Source: an uncultured bacterium (GTDB taxonomy: Bacteria > Verrucomicrobiota > Lentisphaeria > Victivallales > UBA1829). Taken from it: a stretch of 10,716 bases of DNA. Below, in pieces: positions 1 to 7,562 of this stretch (positions are counted from its first letter, which is position 1; every line of letters begins with the position of its first letter). The notes under the pieces are model-generated. The model saw only the letters and a program-made list of their open reading frames with translations, did not search any database and had not been told where the DNA came from. A program made the translations under genes and the position numbers. The stretch covers positions 1 to 10,716 of the forward strand of contig URNE01000041.1 in assembly GCA_900549045.1 (NCBI GenBank), in the 5' to 3' direction.

Positions 1-2424
1 GGTCTCACATATCCGAATCAGAAAATCAGCATCCGCGTTTCCCCGGATGTGAAGACTCCGGATGGCGAGCCGTGCGGAGAATTCACTGTGAAAGAGACGG
101 GTGACGCCAAGGTTCCGTGGAGCACGCAGATTTGCTTTACTTCAAAGCGGAAAATTACAGCCGGGACGAAATACCGTTATTCGTTTCAGATTCGCGCCGA
201 CCGCGACGCCAATCTAAGCGGCAACTGCATTCAAGGCGCCGCTCCGTGGAAAACGATAGGGAATTCCACCCGGAAATGGATGTTGAATACCGACTGGCAG
301 ACTGTTTCCGTTGAATTCACGGCGAATTCCGATTACGCGGGAATGGTCCGCACGCCCATGCTGATGGCGGGTGCGCTTCCGCAGGGAACAAAGTTCTGGC
401 TGGGACCGGTGAAGTTTGAAAAACTCACGAATTTTCTTCCGCTCGCGCTGAATCCGGAATGGAAAATTTCCTGGACCTCTGACGGGGCGGAAGCGAAAAC
501 GGTGAAGATGGAAAACAACACGATTGACTTCACGAAATTTCGCGACAAGTTCGCCGAGAAGACTCCGGTGTATCTGTTCAATGAATTTGAAGCTCCGGCG
601 GACGGCATGATGCAGGTCGGCTGTGCTGCGGACTACTGGTTCGAATTTTCGGTGAACGGCGAAAAAATTTATGATACGCTGGAGACCGGAAACAAGGTAA
701 ACACCTATCAGCCGACGGATCATGTGTTCAACTTCCCGGTGAAGAAAGGGCAAAACCGGGTCGTCGTGAAAGTCCTCAGCGGTTCCGCCGGCTGGAAGTT
801 CGTCTGCGGCAAGGTCCCGTTCCGCGAAAAGACGAACCGGATTATCCGCATTCAGCGCGGCAAAGAGTGGCGTCCGGTGAAGATGGACAAGGTTTCCTGG
901 GACAAACGTTCTCTGCGGGCGTTGCGCATTGATCAGTTCAAGCGTATCCCGGGTTCGGCGCTGGATCTTTCGCAGTATGTGAAGAAGTATGACGTCGACA
1001 AATGCGGGCGTCTCAAGGCGGACGGCAAGGGACGGCTCTATTTTGAAAATGCTCCGGGCGAACCGGTGCGCCTGCGCGGGTTCAACTTCGTACCGGGCGA
1101 CTGGACCCTCGGCTTTGTCACCGCAAGCAAAGCGGAACTGGAGGATTACGCGGAGCAGATCGCTCTTTCCGGGATGAATATTCTGCGTTTTCACTTCCTG
1201 GACGGGATGCTTGTCGGCAACGGCGGGCTTCCGAAGCAGGGGAAGGACAGAAAGTACGTTACGGAAGTCCCGATGGCGCAGAGCGTCGCCGAGCTTCCGA
1301 TCAACAAAGGCGCAGCGGACCGCTACTGGTATTTTCTGAAGTGTCTGCGCGACCGCGGTGTCTATGTGATGCTGGATGTCTTCACCTCGACCGGTCTGTT
1401 TACGGAAGCGGTGATGAATACGAACGGAGCGGAAAGCTACGGACGTTTCCGCATGTTCTTCGACCCGCGGTACCGCAATCACTGGAAAGCCGGGTTCGAT
1501 TATCTGCTGAAAACGCCGAACCCGTATACGGGAAAGGCGCTGGTCGACGATCCGCAGCTGATCGGCATCACCTGCTACAACGAGCAGGAGCATCTTTTCA
1601 ACTTCAACGGGCGTCAGATTACGTTCTTTACGCCGGACTGGCGGAAGCACCGCAATCCGCAGAATCCCGCGTCGGTTCCGGAGTTCAACGGAGAGCTTCT
1701 CAAGTCCGCGACTCCGGACGGCGAGGCGGCGCGGAAGTATCTGCGCGGAAAAATCCGCGAGATGAACGCGTTCTACCTGAACGCGGTGAAGGAGTCCGGA
1801 TTCAAGGGATTTGTTACGAACTGGGATATGTACATGCGCAATCTGGAAGGCGACGCCCGCGCGGATTTCAATGCTGTCGCCATGCACACCTATCATGCGC
1901 ATCCGGGCATGACACAGCTCTATCCGCCGACCTATAAACAGCGTCTGACGTTCGGCGGCTGGCTGCGCAACACCATGACCACGGTGGGACAGGATTCCTC
2001 GATCGTCCAGAACAACTACATCGGGCGCGCGGCGGCGGCGCGCGTGTTAGGAAAGCCGTTCTTCATGACGGAGTATTCGCACAACGGGTTCAACCGTTAT
2101 TCGCACGAGGCCGCGCCGATGTGGGCGGCATACGCAAGTCTGCAGGACTGGCAGATTCTGGCACCGCACGCGAACCTTGTGCGGATGCTCCATGTGCCGT
2201 TCCAGCCGTGGGATTTCGACGGCGGCGAGAATCTGGCGGCGGTGATGAATTCGCTCTTCTGCGCATTCGGCTGGCAGCGCGGGGACATTCAGAGCGCGAA
2301 ACATGCCGTATCGTTCCATGTTCCGGAAAAGGTTTTAATCCATCGAGTACACGGGGGCGATCGGGAGCGGCTACAATCTGCTGAGCATGCTGACGCGTAT
2401 CGGTTCGGATTACCGGAACGCTGA
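1..2424 (+). CDS. Clan GH-A-like multidomain glycoside hydrolase, N-terminal and catalytic part (5' partial, frameshifted)
   Basis: Probably an exported polysaccharide-degrading glycosidase. The frame is open from base 1, so the true start and any signal peptide lie off the left edge; the GTG at 49 is only the first possible start inside the window. Numbering from that GTG, residues 1-125 look like a CBM4/9-type beta-sandwich (note DWQTVSVEFTANSD at 82-95). Residues about 150-255 look like a galactose-binding-like beta domain (VNGEKIYDTLETG at 202-214). Residues about 310-720 look like a TIM barrel starting at RLRGFNF. Candidate catalytic acids are E512 in CYNEQEH and E675 in FFMTEYSHNG, the positions expected for acid/base and nucleophile in clan GH-A, although the usual NEP is NEQ here. 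The last ~26 residues after VPEKVL (arginine-rich, no fold logic) are frameshift read-through to the TGA at 2422; the natural continuation is the frame ending at 3100. The family (GH5, GH42 or other) cannot be fixed by eye. Confidence 0.75.
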   Translation, partial: GLTYPNQKISIRVSPDVKTPDGEPCGEFTVKETGDAKVPWSTQICFTSKRKITAGTKYRYSFQIRADRDANLSGNCIQGAAPWKTIGNSTRKWMLNTDWQTVSVEFTANSDYAGMVRTPMLMAGALPQGTKFWLGPVKFEKLTNFLPLALNPEWKISWTSDGAEAKTVKMENNTIDFTKFRDKFAEKTPVYLFNEFEAPADGMMQVGCAADYWFEFSVNGEKIYDTLETGNKVNTYQPTDHVFNFPVKKGQNRVVVKVLSGSAGWKFVCGKVPFREKTNRIIRIQRGKEWRPVKMDKVSWDKRSLRALRIDQFKRIPGSALDLSQYVKKYDVDKCGRLKADGKGRLYFENAPGEPVRLRGFNFVPGDWTLGFVTASKAELEDYAEQIALSGMNILRFHFLDGMLVGNGGLPKQGKDRKYVTEVPMAQSVAELPINKGAADRYWYFLKCLRDRGVYVMLDVFTSTGLFTEAVMNTNGAESYGRFRMFFDPRYRNHWKAGFDYLLKTPNPYTGKALVDDPQLIGITCYNEQEHLFNFNGRQITFFTPDWRKHRNPQNPASVPEFNGELLKSATPDGEAARKYLRGKIREMNAFYLNAVKESGFKGFVTNWDMYMRNLEGDARADFNAVAMHTYHAHPGMTQLYPPTYKQRLTFGGWLRNTMTTVGQDSSIVQNNYIGRAAAARVLGKPFFMTEYSHNGFNRYSHEAAPMWAAYASLQDWQILAPHANLVRMLHVPFQPWDFDGGENLAAVMNSLFCAFGWQRGDIQSAKHAVSFHVPEKVLIHRVHGGDRERLQSAEHADAYRFGLPER
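2335..2341 (+). other. Frameshift site splitting the glycoside hydrolase gene
   Basis: The stretch GTTTTAATCC is read as V-L-I in the upstream frame. Dropping one A (2337 or 2338) gives V-L-S and joins directly to S-I-E-Y-T-G-A-I-G-S-G-Y-N in the downstream frame, which is protein-like and continues without a stop to 3100. The downstream frame has a TAA at 2336-2338, so the switch cannot lie earlier. Dropping a T or G instead would create a stop, so an extra A (or two missing bases) is the simplest reading. No slippery heptamer or in-frame stop typical of programmed shifts is present. Confidence 0.75.
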
Positions 2425-3100
2425 GAATCCGGTTGCGGATCTCAATGTCGAACCGCAGGCGTTTGTCGGAGCGAAAGGCATGGGAATGTATGTGGAACTG
2501 AGCGAGGAATCGGATCAGAATATGCGGATTCTGAGCGAACAGGTTGCGAATCTCCGTAAAAAAGGAATTCTCGCGGCGGGAAACCGCACGGATGTGAAGG
2601 CGGGTATTCTTGAGAGTGAAACGGGGGAAATCCGCATGAACATCAGAAAGAACACTCTGACGGTGGACGCTCCGAAGTTTCAGTCCGCCGTTCTGAAGAA
2701 GAGCGAGCCTGTGAAACTCTCCGCTCTCTCGGTGATGTCGGTCAGCACGCCGTGCACGATTGCGGCGATTTCTCTTGAAAACGAAAAGAGCCTTGCGGAT
2801 TCCAGGCGGATCCTGGTGGTTGTCGGAACCATGTTTATGGCGGAAAACGCGGTTTTTTCGACGGAGAAATTCGATGCGGAGCTGGATGTGAGCGACATTC
2901 AGCAGGTGATGCGCGCCGGACAGTTCCGTTTCTCGCTGAAGAACGGAAGCAAAGGTCTTCCGTCCGTTTACGCGCTGAACATGAGCGGTTCCCGGGAATG
3001 CAGAATTCCGGTGACGCTCAAAGACGGTCGATTGCAGTTTGCGCTTGATACGGGCAAGCTCGAATACGGGACGCCGTATTTTGAAGTCGTGTATCCGTGA
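2387..3100 (+). CDS. C-terminal fragment of the same glycoside hydrolase (out of frame)
   Basis: This is the C-terminal beta-rich part of the interrupted glycosidase rather than a separate gene. The first ATG in this frame is at 2387, but protein-like sequence already begins at 2339 just after the in-frame TAA (2336-2338), and there is no Shine-Dalgarno sequence ahead of the ATG. Segments such as MGMYVELSEESDQNMRILSE and later strand-rich stretches (SAVLKKSEPVKLSALSVMS, FEVVYP at the end) are consistent with the accessory beta-sandwich that follows the TIM barrel in large GH-A glycosidases. It has no catalytic motif, no signal peptide and no recognisable independent function. It ends with TGA at 3098-3100, 25 bases before the start of the terminator of the converging pst operon; no plus-strand terminator of its own is visible. 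Confidence 0.65.
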   Translation: MLTRIGSDYRNAENPVADLNVEPQAFVGAKGMGMYVELSEESDQNMRILSEQVANLRKKGILAAGNRTDVKAGILESETGEIRMNIRKNTLTVDAPKFQSAVLKKSEPVKLSALSVMSVSTPCTIAAISLENEKSLADSRRILVVVGTMFMAENAVFSTEKFDAELDVSDIQQVMRAGQFRFSLKNGSKGLPSVYALNMSGSRECRIPVTLKDGRLQFALDTGKLEYGTPYFEVVYP

Positions 3101-3124
3101 TATGCGTCGTCGCCGGTGTTCATG

Positions 3125-3162
3125 AAAAAATCCCGCAGATTCCATGAAGGAAAACTGCGGGA
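3125..3162 (-). terminator. Rho-independent terminator of the pst-phoU operon
   Basis: Read on the minus strand, a perfect 8-bp stem TCCCGCAG / CTGCGGGA (3162-3155 and 3138-3131) with a 16-base loop is followed directly by six T (3130-3125). It begins 6 bases after the phoU stop codon. On the plus strand the stem is followed by A-rich rather than T-rich sequence, so it acts mainly for the minus-strand operon. Confidence 0.85.
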
Positions 3163-3168
3163 AAACAG

Positions 3169-3855
3169 TTATTTCCGTTTCTTTTTGAATTCGCCGTCGA
3201 TTCCGGTGCGGTGACGGACGATTGCGCCGTTGACCATGTAGATGACGTCTTCATCAATGTTGGTGGCGTAGTCGCCGATGCGTTCCAGGTGACGCGAGAC
3301 ATTCAGGAGATTGAGGTAGCGTTCGACGTTTTCGGGGTGCTGATGCATAAGTCCGAGGAGCTTGGCGTGGTTCTCCCGGTTCATCTCGTCGATGACGTCG
3401 TCGTAGGCGAGTCCGGCGGCGGCAAGATCGGCGTCGAGCCGGATGAGGGCGTCGAGGCTCTTGCCGAGCGCGTTTTTCGTGCACTCGCAGAGGGGACGCA
3501 GGTTGACGGGCATCTCCGCCGTAGGGATGGAGTAGAAGGAGAGCGCGCGTTTTGCGATGTTCACGGCGAGGTCGCCGATGCGCTCCAGGTCGTTGTTCAT
3601 CTTGAGGCAGGCGATGACGTACCGTAGGTCTCCGGCGACGGGCTGGTGAAGGGCGAGAATCTTGAGGCACTCCTCTTCCACGTCGAGCTCGAAATGGTCG
3701 ATTTCAATATCGTTGTCGATAACCGCTTCGGCTTTTTTGCGGTCGGAGGTCATGACGGCGTCGACGGCGTCGGCGACTGCGTTTTCGACCATTCCGCAAA
3801 GGGTGAGAATGCTCTTTTTGAGTTTGGAAATTTCATTGTTGAGAATGACGGACAT
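3169..3855 (-). CDS. phoU: Phosphate signalling and transport regulator PhoU
   Basis: PhoU is a cytoplasmic all-helical protein that links the PstSCAB transporter to the PhoR sensor kinase and restrains Pho-regulon expression and phosphate uptake when phosphate is plentiful. The 228-residue protein has the usual length and the two-repeat structure: the metal-binding E-x-x-x-D signature appears in NDLERIGDLAVNIA (residues 88-101) and again in RHLERIGDYATNID (188-201), followed by DEDVIYMVNG. The N-terminus (NNEISKLKKSILTLCGMVE) matches the first helix of the family. The ATG at 3855 has a strong AAGGAG (3870-3865) at a 9-base spacing and lies 27 bases after the pstB stop, so it is the last gene of the operon. 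The C-terminus is a lysine-rich tail (EFKKKRK) and the stop is TAA. Confidence 0.96.
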   Translation of the reverse strand: MSVILNNEISKLKKSILTLCGMVENAVADAVDAVMTSDRKKAEAVIDNDIEIDHFELDVEEECLKILALHQPVAGDLRYVIACLKMNNDLERIGDLAVNIAKRALSFYSIPTAEMPVNLRPLCECTKNALGKSLDALIRLDADLAAAGLAYDDVIDEMNRENHAKLLGLMHQHPENVERYLNLLNVSRHLERIGDYATNIDEDVIYMVNGAIVRHRTGIDGEFKKKRK

Positions 3856-3882
3856 GTTGAAAGTCTCCTTTCTGAATCCGGA

Positions 3883-4668
3883 TCAGCCGAAGCGTCCGGT
3901 GATGTAATCTTCGGTTTTCTTTTCACGCGGTTTGGTGAACATCCGGCGGGTGTCGCCGTATTCCACGATGACGCCTTTGTAGAAGAATGCGGTGTAATCG
4001 GAAACGCGGGCGGCCTGCTGCATGTTGTGCGTGACGATGACGATGGTGAAGGTTTTTTTGAGTTCACCGATGAGGTCTTCGATCTTGGATGTTCCGATGG
4101 GGTCGATTGCGGAGGTCGGTTCATCCATGAGCAGGACGTCGGGCTGGATCGCGATGGCGCGTGCGATGCAGAGACGCTGCTGCTGTCCGCCGGAGAGCGC
4201 GGTTCCGGGCTTTTTGAGTTTGTCCTTGACTTCGTCCCAGATTGCGGCGCCGCGGAGGCTCTGTTCGACGCGGTCGGCGATTTCGGAGCGCTTGAGGTTG
4301 TAGTGAAGACGCATTCCGTAGGCGACGTTGTCGAAGACGGACATGGGGAAGGGGGTCGGTTTCTGGAAGATCATGCCGACTTTGCGGCGGAGTTCGAGGA
4401 TATCGGTGCCCGGGGCGAGGATGTTTTCGCCGTCGATGCGGATTTCTCCTTCGGCGTGCTGTTCGCGGTAAAGTTCGTAGATGCGGTTGTAGATGCGCAG
4501 GTGCGTGGATTTCCCGCATCCGGAGGGGCCGATGACGGCGGTGACGCGGTTTTTGTAGATTTCGATGTTGTTGTCAAAGAGCGCCTGATGCGCTCCGTAG
4601 TAGAAGTTGAGGTTCCGGACGGAGATTTTGACCTCTTCGCCCTGAGGAACCGCGGGGGTGTCAGTCAT
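3883..4668 (-). CDS. pstB: Phosphate ABC transporter ATP-binding protein PstB
   Basis: This is the cytoplasmic ATPase subunit that powers high-affinity phosphate import through PstC/PstA. With the start at ATG 4668 the protein has 261 residues, the usual PstB length. It shows Walker A GPSGCGKST (47-55), Q-loop FQKPTPFP (Q102), ABC signature LSGGQQQR (158-165), Walker B VLLMDEP (178-184) and the H-loop histidine in VTHNMQQAAR (H214). The ending TEDYITGRFG is the characteristic PstB C-terminus. Minor departures are a histidine after Walker A (KSTHLR, commonly F or L) and SAIDP for SALDP in the D-loop. The frame stays open upstream to 4749, but the extra 27 residues are low-quality sequence antisense to nothing useful and lie inside pstA. 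The chosen start has a GGGAG ribosome site 8 bases away and overlaps the pstA stop as ATGA. Confidence 0.97.
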   Translation of the reverse strand: MTDTPAVPQGEEVKISVRNLNFYYGAHQALFDNNIEIYKNRVTAVIGPSGCGKSTHLRIYNRIYELYREQHAEGEIRIDGENILAPGTDILELRRKVGMIFQKPTPFPMSVFDNVAYGMRLHYNLKRSEIADRVEQSLRGAAIWDEVKDKLKKPGTALSGGQQQRLCIARAIAIQPDVLLMDEPTSAIDPIGTSKIEDLIGELKKTFTIVIVTHNMQQAARVSDYTAFFYKGVIVEYGDTRRMFTKPREKKTEDYITGRFG

Positions 4669-5534
4669 GATTTTTTCTCCCTGAATATGGTTCTGCAAAG
4701 AATGTTGAGTGCGAGGACGGCGGCTGTGATGATGAGTGCGGCGCCCCATGCGCGGATGTGCATGGTCTCAAACGGCGAGTTTGTCGCGTATTCCGTCATG
4801 GTGACCGTGAGGTTGGCGGTCGGCTGGGTGAAGAAGCCGGTCGGCCAGGCGTCGCTGGTGAGCGCGGTGAAGAGCAGCGGCGCGGTTTCGCCGGCGACAC
4901 GCGCCACGGCGAGCAGAACGCCCGTCATGAGTCCGCTTTTCGCCGAGCGGAAGACGACTGCGAGGGTGATGCGCCAGCGCGGAGCGCCGATCGCCAGCGC
5001 GGATTCGCGGAGCGCGTTCGGAACCATGCAGAGCATGTCTTCGGTTGTGCGCAGAATGACGGGGAACATGATGATCGCCAGAGCGACTGAACCGGCAAAG
5101 CCGGAGAACCGCCCTGTCGTCATGACAATCAGCGTGTAGATGAAGAGTCCGACGATGATGGAAGGCATGCCCATCATGACGTTTGCGGAGAAACGGACGG
5201 CGTTTCCGAATCTGGAGCTTCGTGCGAATTCGGAGAGGCAGACTCCGCCGAGCATGCCCGCGGGGACGGCGAGCAAGGTTGCGGCGAGCGTGATGAGCGC
5301 GGTTCCGAGGATCGCATTGAGCATGCCGCCGCCCGGAACGCCATAGGGTTTCGTCGGCTGGGTGAGGAATTCAACGGAGAGCGATTCCGCGCCGTTGCGG
5401 AGAATCGTCCAGAGAATCCAGATGAGGAACACCGCCGCGATTACGGTTCCGAACGCGGAGACGCCGATGACCGTGAAATTTTTTAGTTTGCGCAGGGAAA
5501 GTCCGCGCGGTTTCAGAGCAGTTTCGGTTGTCAT
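4665..5534 (-). CDS. pstA: Phosphate ABC transporter permease PstA
   Basis: This is one of the two membrane subunits that form the phosphate channel with PstC. The 289 residues contain about six hydrophobic segments (about 20-45, 70-100, 117-139, 145-162, 200-224 and 262-284). The permease EAA-type loop that docks on PstB is at ESALAIGAPRWRITLAVVF (177-195). The family motifs MPSIIVGLFIY (123-133) and ARVAGETAPLLFTA (211-224) are typical of PstA. The ATG at 5534 overlaps the pstC TGA (ATGA) and its own TGA overlaps the pstB ATG in the same way, so the three genes are translationally coupled. The C-terminus FREKKS is a short basic cytosolic tail. Confidence 0.96.
   Translation of the reverse strand: MTTETALKPRGLSLRKLKNFTVIGVSAFGTVIAAVFLIWILWTILRNGAESLSVEFLTQPTKPYGVPGGGMLNAILGTALITLAATLLAVPAGMLGGVCLSEFARSSRFGNAVRFSANVMMGMPSIIVGLFIYTLIVMTTGRFSGFAGSVALAIIMFPVILRTTEDMLCMVPNALRESALAIGAPRWRITLAVVFRSAKSGLMTGVLLAVARVAGETAPLLFTALTSDAWPTGFFTQPTANLTVTMTEYATNSPFETMHIRAWGAALIITAAVLALNILCRTIFREKKS
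4677..4681 (-). promoter_or_regulatory. Ribosome binding site deciding the pstB start
   Basis: GGGAG on the minus strand lies 8 bases before the ATG at 4668, inside the last codons of pstA. It supports this start over the upstream in-frame start at 4749. Confidence 0.65.
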
Positions 5535-6508
5535 AATCCGCCTCCCGCGTTTCTGCGGACTTTGTTGAGCCAGATCTGGGCGAAAATCTGAATGGAGAAA
5601 GTGATGCAGAGCAGGATCAGTCCGAGCGCGAAGAGCGAACTCTTGGCGAGTCCTTCCGCTTCCGCGAATTTGTTGGCGAGAACCGAGGCGATTGTCGCGC
5701 CCGATTCGTAGAGCGATGCGGAGATCGTTTCGCTGTTGCCGATGATGAAGAGCACCGCCATGGTTTCGCCGACTGCGCGGCCGAGTCCGAGGAAGACCGC
5801 GCCGAGCAGGCCCTGCATTCCGTAGCGCATGGTGACGTCTTTTGCGACCTCCCAGGTCGTCGCGCCGATTCCGTAAGCGGATTCCTTGACGACGGGGGGA
5901 ACCATGCGGAAGACGTCGCGCATGATGGCGGACATGAACGGCAGCGACATGAGTGCGAGCACGATGCCGGCGGTCAGGAACCCGAATCCGGTCATAGGAC
6001 CGTCAAACAGGGGAATGACTCCGAGATGCAGCGTATCGGTCAGGAACGGCTGCACACGGTTCTGCATGAACGGCACGAAGACGAAGAGTCCCCACATGCC
6101 GTAGATGACGCTGGGGATTGCCGCGAGCAGGTCGAGCGCGCATCCGAAGACGCGCGAGATTGCGGGCGGAGCGATCTCCACGAGAAACAGAGCTGTGAGA
6201 AACGCTGTCGGGACGGCGATCAGCAGAGCGATGACGGTTGTGATCAGCGTTCCGTAGATTGCGCATGCCGCGCCGAACTTCATTTCCGCCGAATCCCATT
6301 CGGTGGACCAGAAGAAGCGGAGTCCGAATTCCCGGAATGCCGGCACGGAGTGCCACGCCAGCTGAACAAAGAACGCGAGCGTCAGCAGAATCGCGAGTCC
6401 CGCCGACGCGATCGCCGCGATACGGAAAATCCGGTCGGGGAGGGAAGCCCTCCCCGCCGTTTCCGGGAGAAAGGGACCGTTTTTCGTTTTTACGGCCGTC
6501 TGGTTCAT
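5531..6508 (-). CDS. pstC: Phosphate ABC transporter permease PstC
   Basis: This is the second membrane subunit of the phosphate channel. The 325-residue protein has a first membrane span at about 28-52, then further hydrophobic segments at about 78-112, 124-148, 172-195, 231-257 and 290-312. Diagnostic motifs are IPSVIYGMWGLFVFVPF (131-147) and the cytosolic EAA loop ESAYGIGATTWEVAKDVTM (209-227). GRAVGETMAVLFI (243-255) corresponds to the GETMA stretch of PstC. The frame remains open up to an ATG at 6556, but that would run back into pstS. The ATG at 6508 has GAGG 5 bases upstream, overlapping the pstS TGA, and gives a sensible N-terminus (MNQTAVKTKNG), so I chose it. A perfect hairpin lies in codons about 18-24 (6436-6456). 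The stop overlaps the pstA start. Confidence 0.95.
   Translation of the reverse strand: MNQTAVKTKNGPFLPETAGRASLPDRIFRIAAIASAGLAILLTLAFFVQLAWHSVPAFREFGLRFFWSTEWDSAEMKFGAACAIYGTLITTVIALLIAVPTAFLTALFLVEIAPPAISRVFGCALDLLAAIPSVIYGMWGLFVFVPFMQNRVQPFLTDTLHLGVIPLFDGPMTGFGFLTAGIVLALMSLPFMSAIMRDVFRMVPPVVKESAYGIGATTWEVAKDVTMRYGMQGLLGAVFLGLGRAVGETMAVLFIIGNSETISASLYESGATIASVLANKFAEAEGLAKSSLFALGLILLCITFSIQIFAQIWLNKVRRNAGGGL
6436..6456 (-). other. Strong hairpin inside the 5' end of pstC
   Basis: CGGGGAGGG (6436-6444) and CCCTCCCCG (6448-6456) form a perfect 9-bp GC-rich stem around a 3-base loop. In the mRNA it sits about 50-70 bases after the pstC start, within codons of the N-terminal tail before the first membrane span. 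It is followed on the minus strand by only a broken run of four T about ten bases on, so it is not a standard terminator. A possible role in setting pstS versus pstCAB message levels is inference. Confidence 0.45.
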
Positions 6509-6513
6509 GCGTG

Positions 6514-6518
6514 CCTCA
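6514..6518 (-). promoter_or_regulatory. Ribosome binding site deciding the pstC start
   Basis: TGAGG on the minus strand, with its TGA being the pstS stop codon, lies 5 bases before the ATG at 6508. This favours that start over the in-frame ATG at 6556. Confidence 0.65.
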
Positions 6519-7532
6519 CTTGACTGCTTTCCAGCTTTCCCGGACAAGCTTGACAACGTCTTCCGGCATCGGGACGTAGTGCATGTCGGAAGCCTGTCTG
6601 CGTCCGTCGCTGTAGCACCAGTTGAAGTAGCCGAAGAGCTTTTCCGCCGTGGCTTTGTTCAGGTCCTTCTTGAGGACGATGTAGGTGACTCCGGTGATCG
6701 GCCATGCGTTCGCGCCCTTCTGGTTGTTGAGTTCGACGCGGAAGTCTTTCGCGCCTTTCCAGTCGGCGTTCGCGGTCGCGGCGGCGAAGGTCGCGGAGTT
6801 GGGGCTGACATAGCTGCCGTCGGCGTTCTTCAGCTGAACCGTCGCAAGTCCGGCCTCTTTGGCATAGGCGTATTCAACGTAACCGATGGAACCGCGGGTC
6901 TTGGCGACGTTGTTTGCAATGCCCGGGTTGCCCTTTGCGCCGAGGGTTCCGCGGAACCACTTGACGTCTTTCGCGTTGCCCGGTCCCTTCGCCCACTTCT
7001 CGGAGACTTTGCAGAGGTAGTTGGTGAAGATCCAGGTGGTTCCGGAACCGTCGGAGCGGCGGACCACGGTGATGCGCTGGTTCGGAAGCTTGAGGCCGGG
7101 GTTCTGGCTTGCAATCGCGGGATCGTTCCACTTTCTGATGTCGCCGAGGAAGATCGCCGCAAGCGTGGCTCCGTCGAGTTTCAGTTCATCGCTTTTGATT
7201 CCGGGGATGTTGACGACCGGCACAATTCCGCCCACGAGCATGGGGAACTGGAGCAGATTGTGCTGCCTGAGGTCTTTCTCCTTGACCGGGTCATCCGAGC
7301 CCGCGAAATCGATGGTTCCGGACTTGAGTTGTGAGACGCCCGCTCCGGAGCCGATGGACTGATAGTTGAACTGGTCTTTGGCTTCGTTGACTTTGTTGTA
7401 GGAGTAGGTCCATGCCGCATAGACCGGAGCGGGGAAGCTGGCGCCGGCGCCATTGATGGTTTCTGCGTTTGCGGCGGCGCATCCGAGCAGGACGGCTGCG
7501 AGGAGAGCGGTTCTTTTCAAGAGACGTTTCAT
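6516..7532 (-). CDS. pstS: Phosphate-binding periplasmic protein PstS
   Basis: PstS is the extracytoplasmic receptor that binds inorganic phosphate and delivers it to PstCA. The 338-residue precursor starts with a signal peptide (MKRLLKRTALLAAVLLGCAA). Cleavage is likely after ANA (residue 23, giving ETINGAG as mature N-terminus), although LLGC at 15-18 could also act as a lipobox. Ligand-site motifs of the family are present: GAGASFPAPVY (28-38), FAGSDDP (76-82, with the binding aspartate), RRSDGSGTTWIF (158-169, arginine plus the SGT loop) and GSIGYVEYAYA (214-224). The ATG at 7532 follows a strong AAGGAGG at 5 bases. It is the first gene of the operon, directly downstream of a Pho-box-like promoter. 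Seven bases separate its stop from pstC. Confidence 0.97.
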   Translation of the reverse strand: MKRLLKRTALLAAVLLGCAAANAETINGAGASFPAPVYAAWTYSYNKVNEAKDQFNYQSIGSGAGVSQLKSGTIDFAGSDDPVKEKDLRQHNLLQFPMLVGGIVPVVNIPGIKSDELKLDGATLAAIFLGDIRKWNDPAIASQNPGLKLPNQRITVVRRSDGSGTTWIFTNYLCKVSEKWAKGPGNAKDVKWFRGTLGAKGNPGIANNVAKTRGSIGYVEYAYAKEAGLATVQLKNADGSYVSPNSATFAAATANADWKGAKDFRVELNNQKGANAWPITGVTYIVLKKDLNKATAEKLFGYFNWCYSDGRRQASDMHYVPMPEDVVKLVRESWKAVK

Positions 7533-7537
7533 AAAAT

Positions 7538-7544
7538 CCTCCTT
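7538..7544 (-). promoter_or_regulatory. Strong ribosome binding site of pstS
   Basis: AAGGAGG, a full match to the anti-Shine-Dalgarno core, lies 5 bases before the pstS ATG. It is consistent with high expression of the binding protein. Confidence 0.8.
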
Positions 7545-7562
7545 TTCAGGGTTGTTACCGAT

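Noticed and set aside
214..1902. 562-codon open frame on the minus strand opposite the left glycosidase
   Set aside because: Arginine/histidine-rich mirror frame of the real coding strand with no recognisable domain.
2024..2045. GCG/CGC-rich near-palindromic stretch
   Set aside because: Explained by a run of alanine codons (RAAAARV) inside the barrel domain.
2335..2341. Programmed +1 ribosomal frameshift
   Set aside because: No stop codon or rare slippery context at the shift point, no stimulatory structure seen, and such control is not known for glycosidases of this kind.
2387..3100. Independent gene starting at ATG 2387
   Set aside because: No ribosome site, protein-like sequence starts upstream of the ATG, and it joins seamlessly to the preceding frame after removing one base.
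2090..3145. 351-codon minus-strand frame spanning the end of the left glycosidase
   Set aside because: Low-complexity R/H-rich sequence antisense to coding DNA in both plus frames; also runs into the pst terminator.
3101..3168. Terminator for the plus-strand glycosidase gene
   Set aside because: The hairpin here lacks a T run on the plus strand; it serves the minus-strand pst operon.
3646..5139. 497-codon open frame on the plus strand across phoU, pstB and pstA
   Set aside because: It is antisense to three unmistakable pst genes, has no ribosome site, and its D/V/G-rich composition is the mirror of GC-rich codon bias on the other strand.
6507..7334. 275-codon plus-strand frame opposite pstS
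   Set aside because: PstS motifs on the other strand are complete; this frame has no family resemblance.
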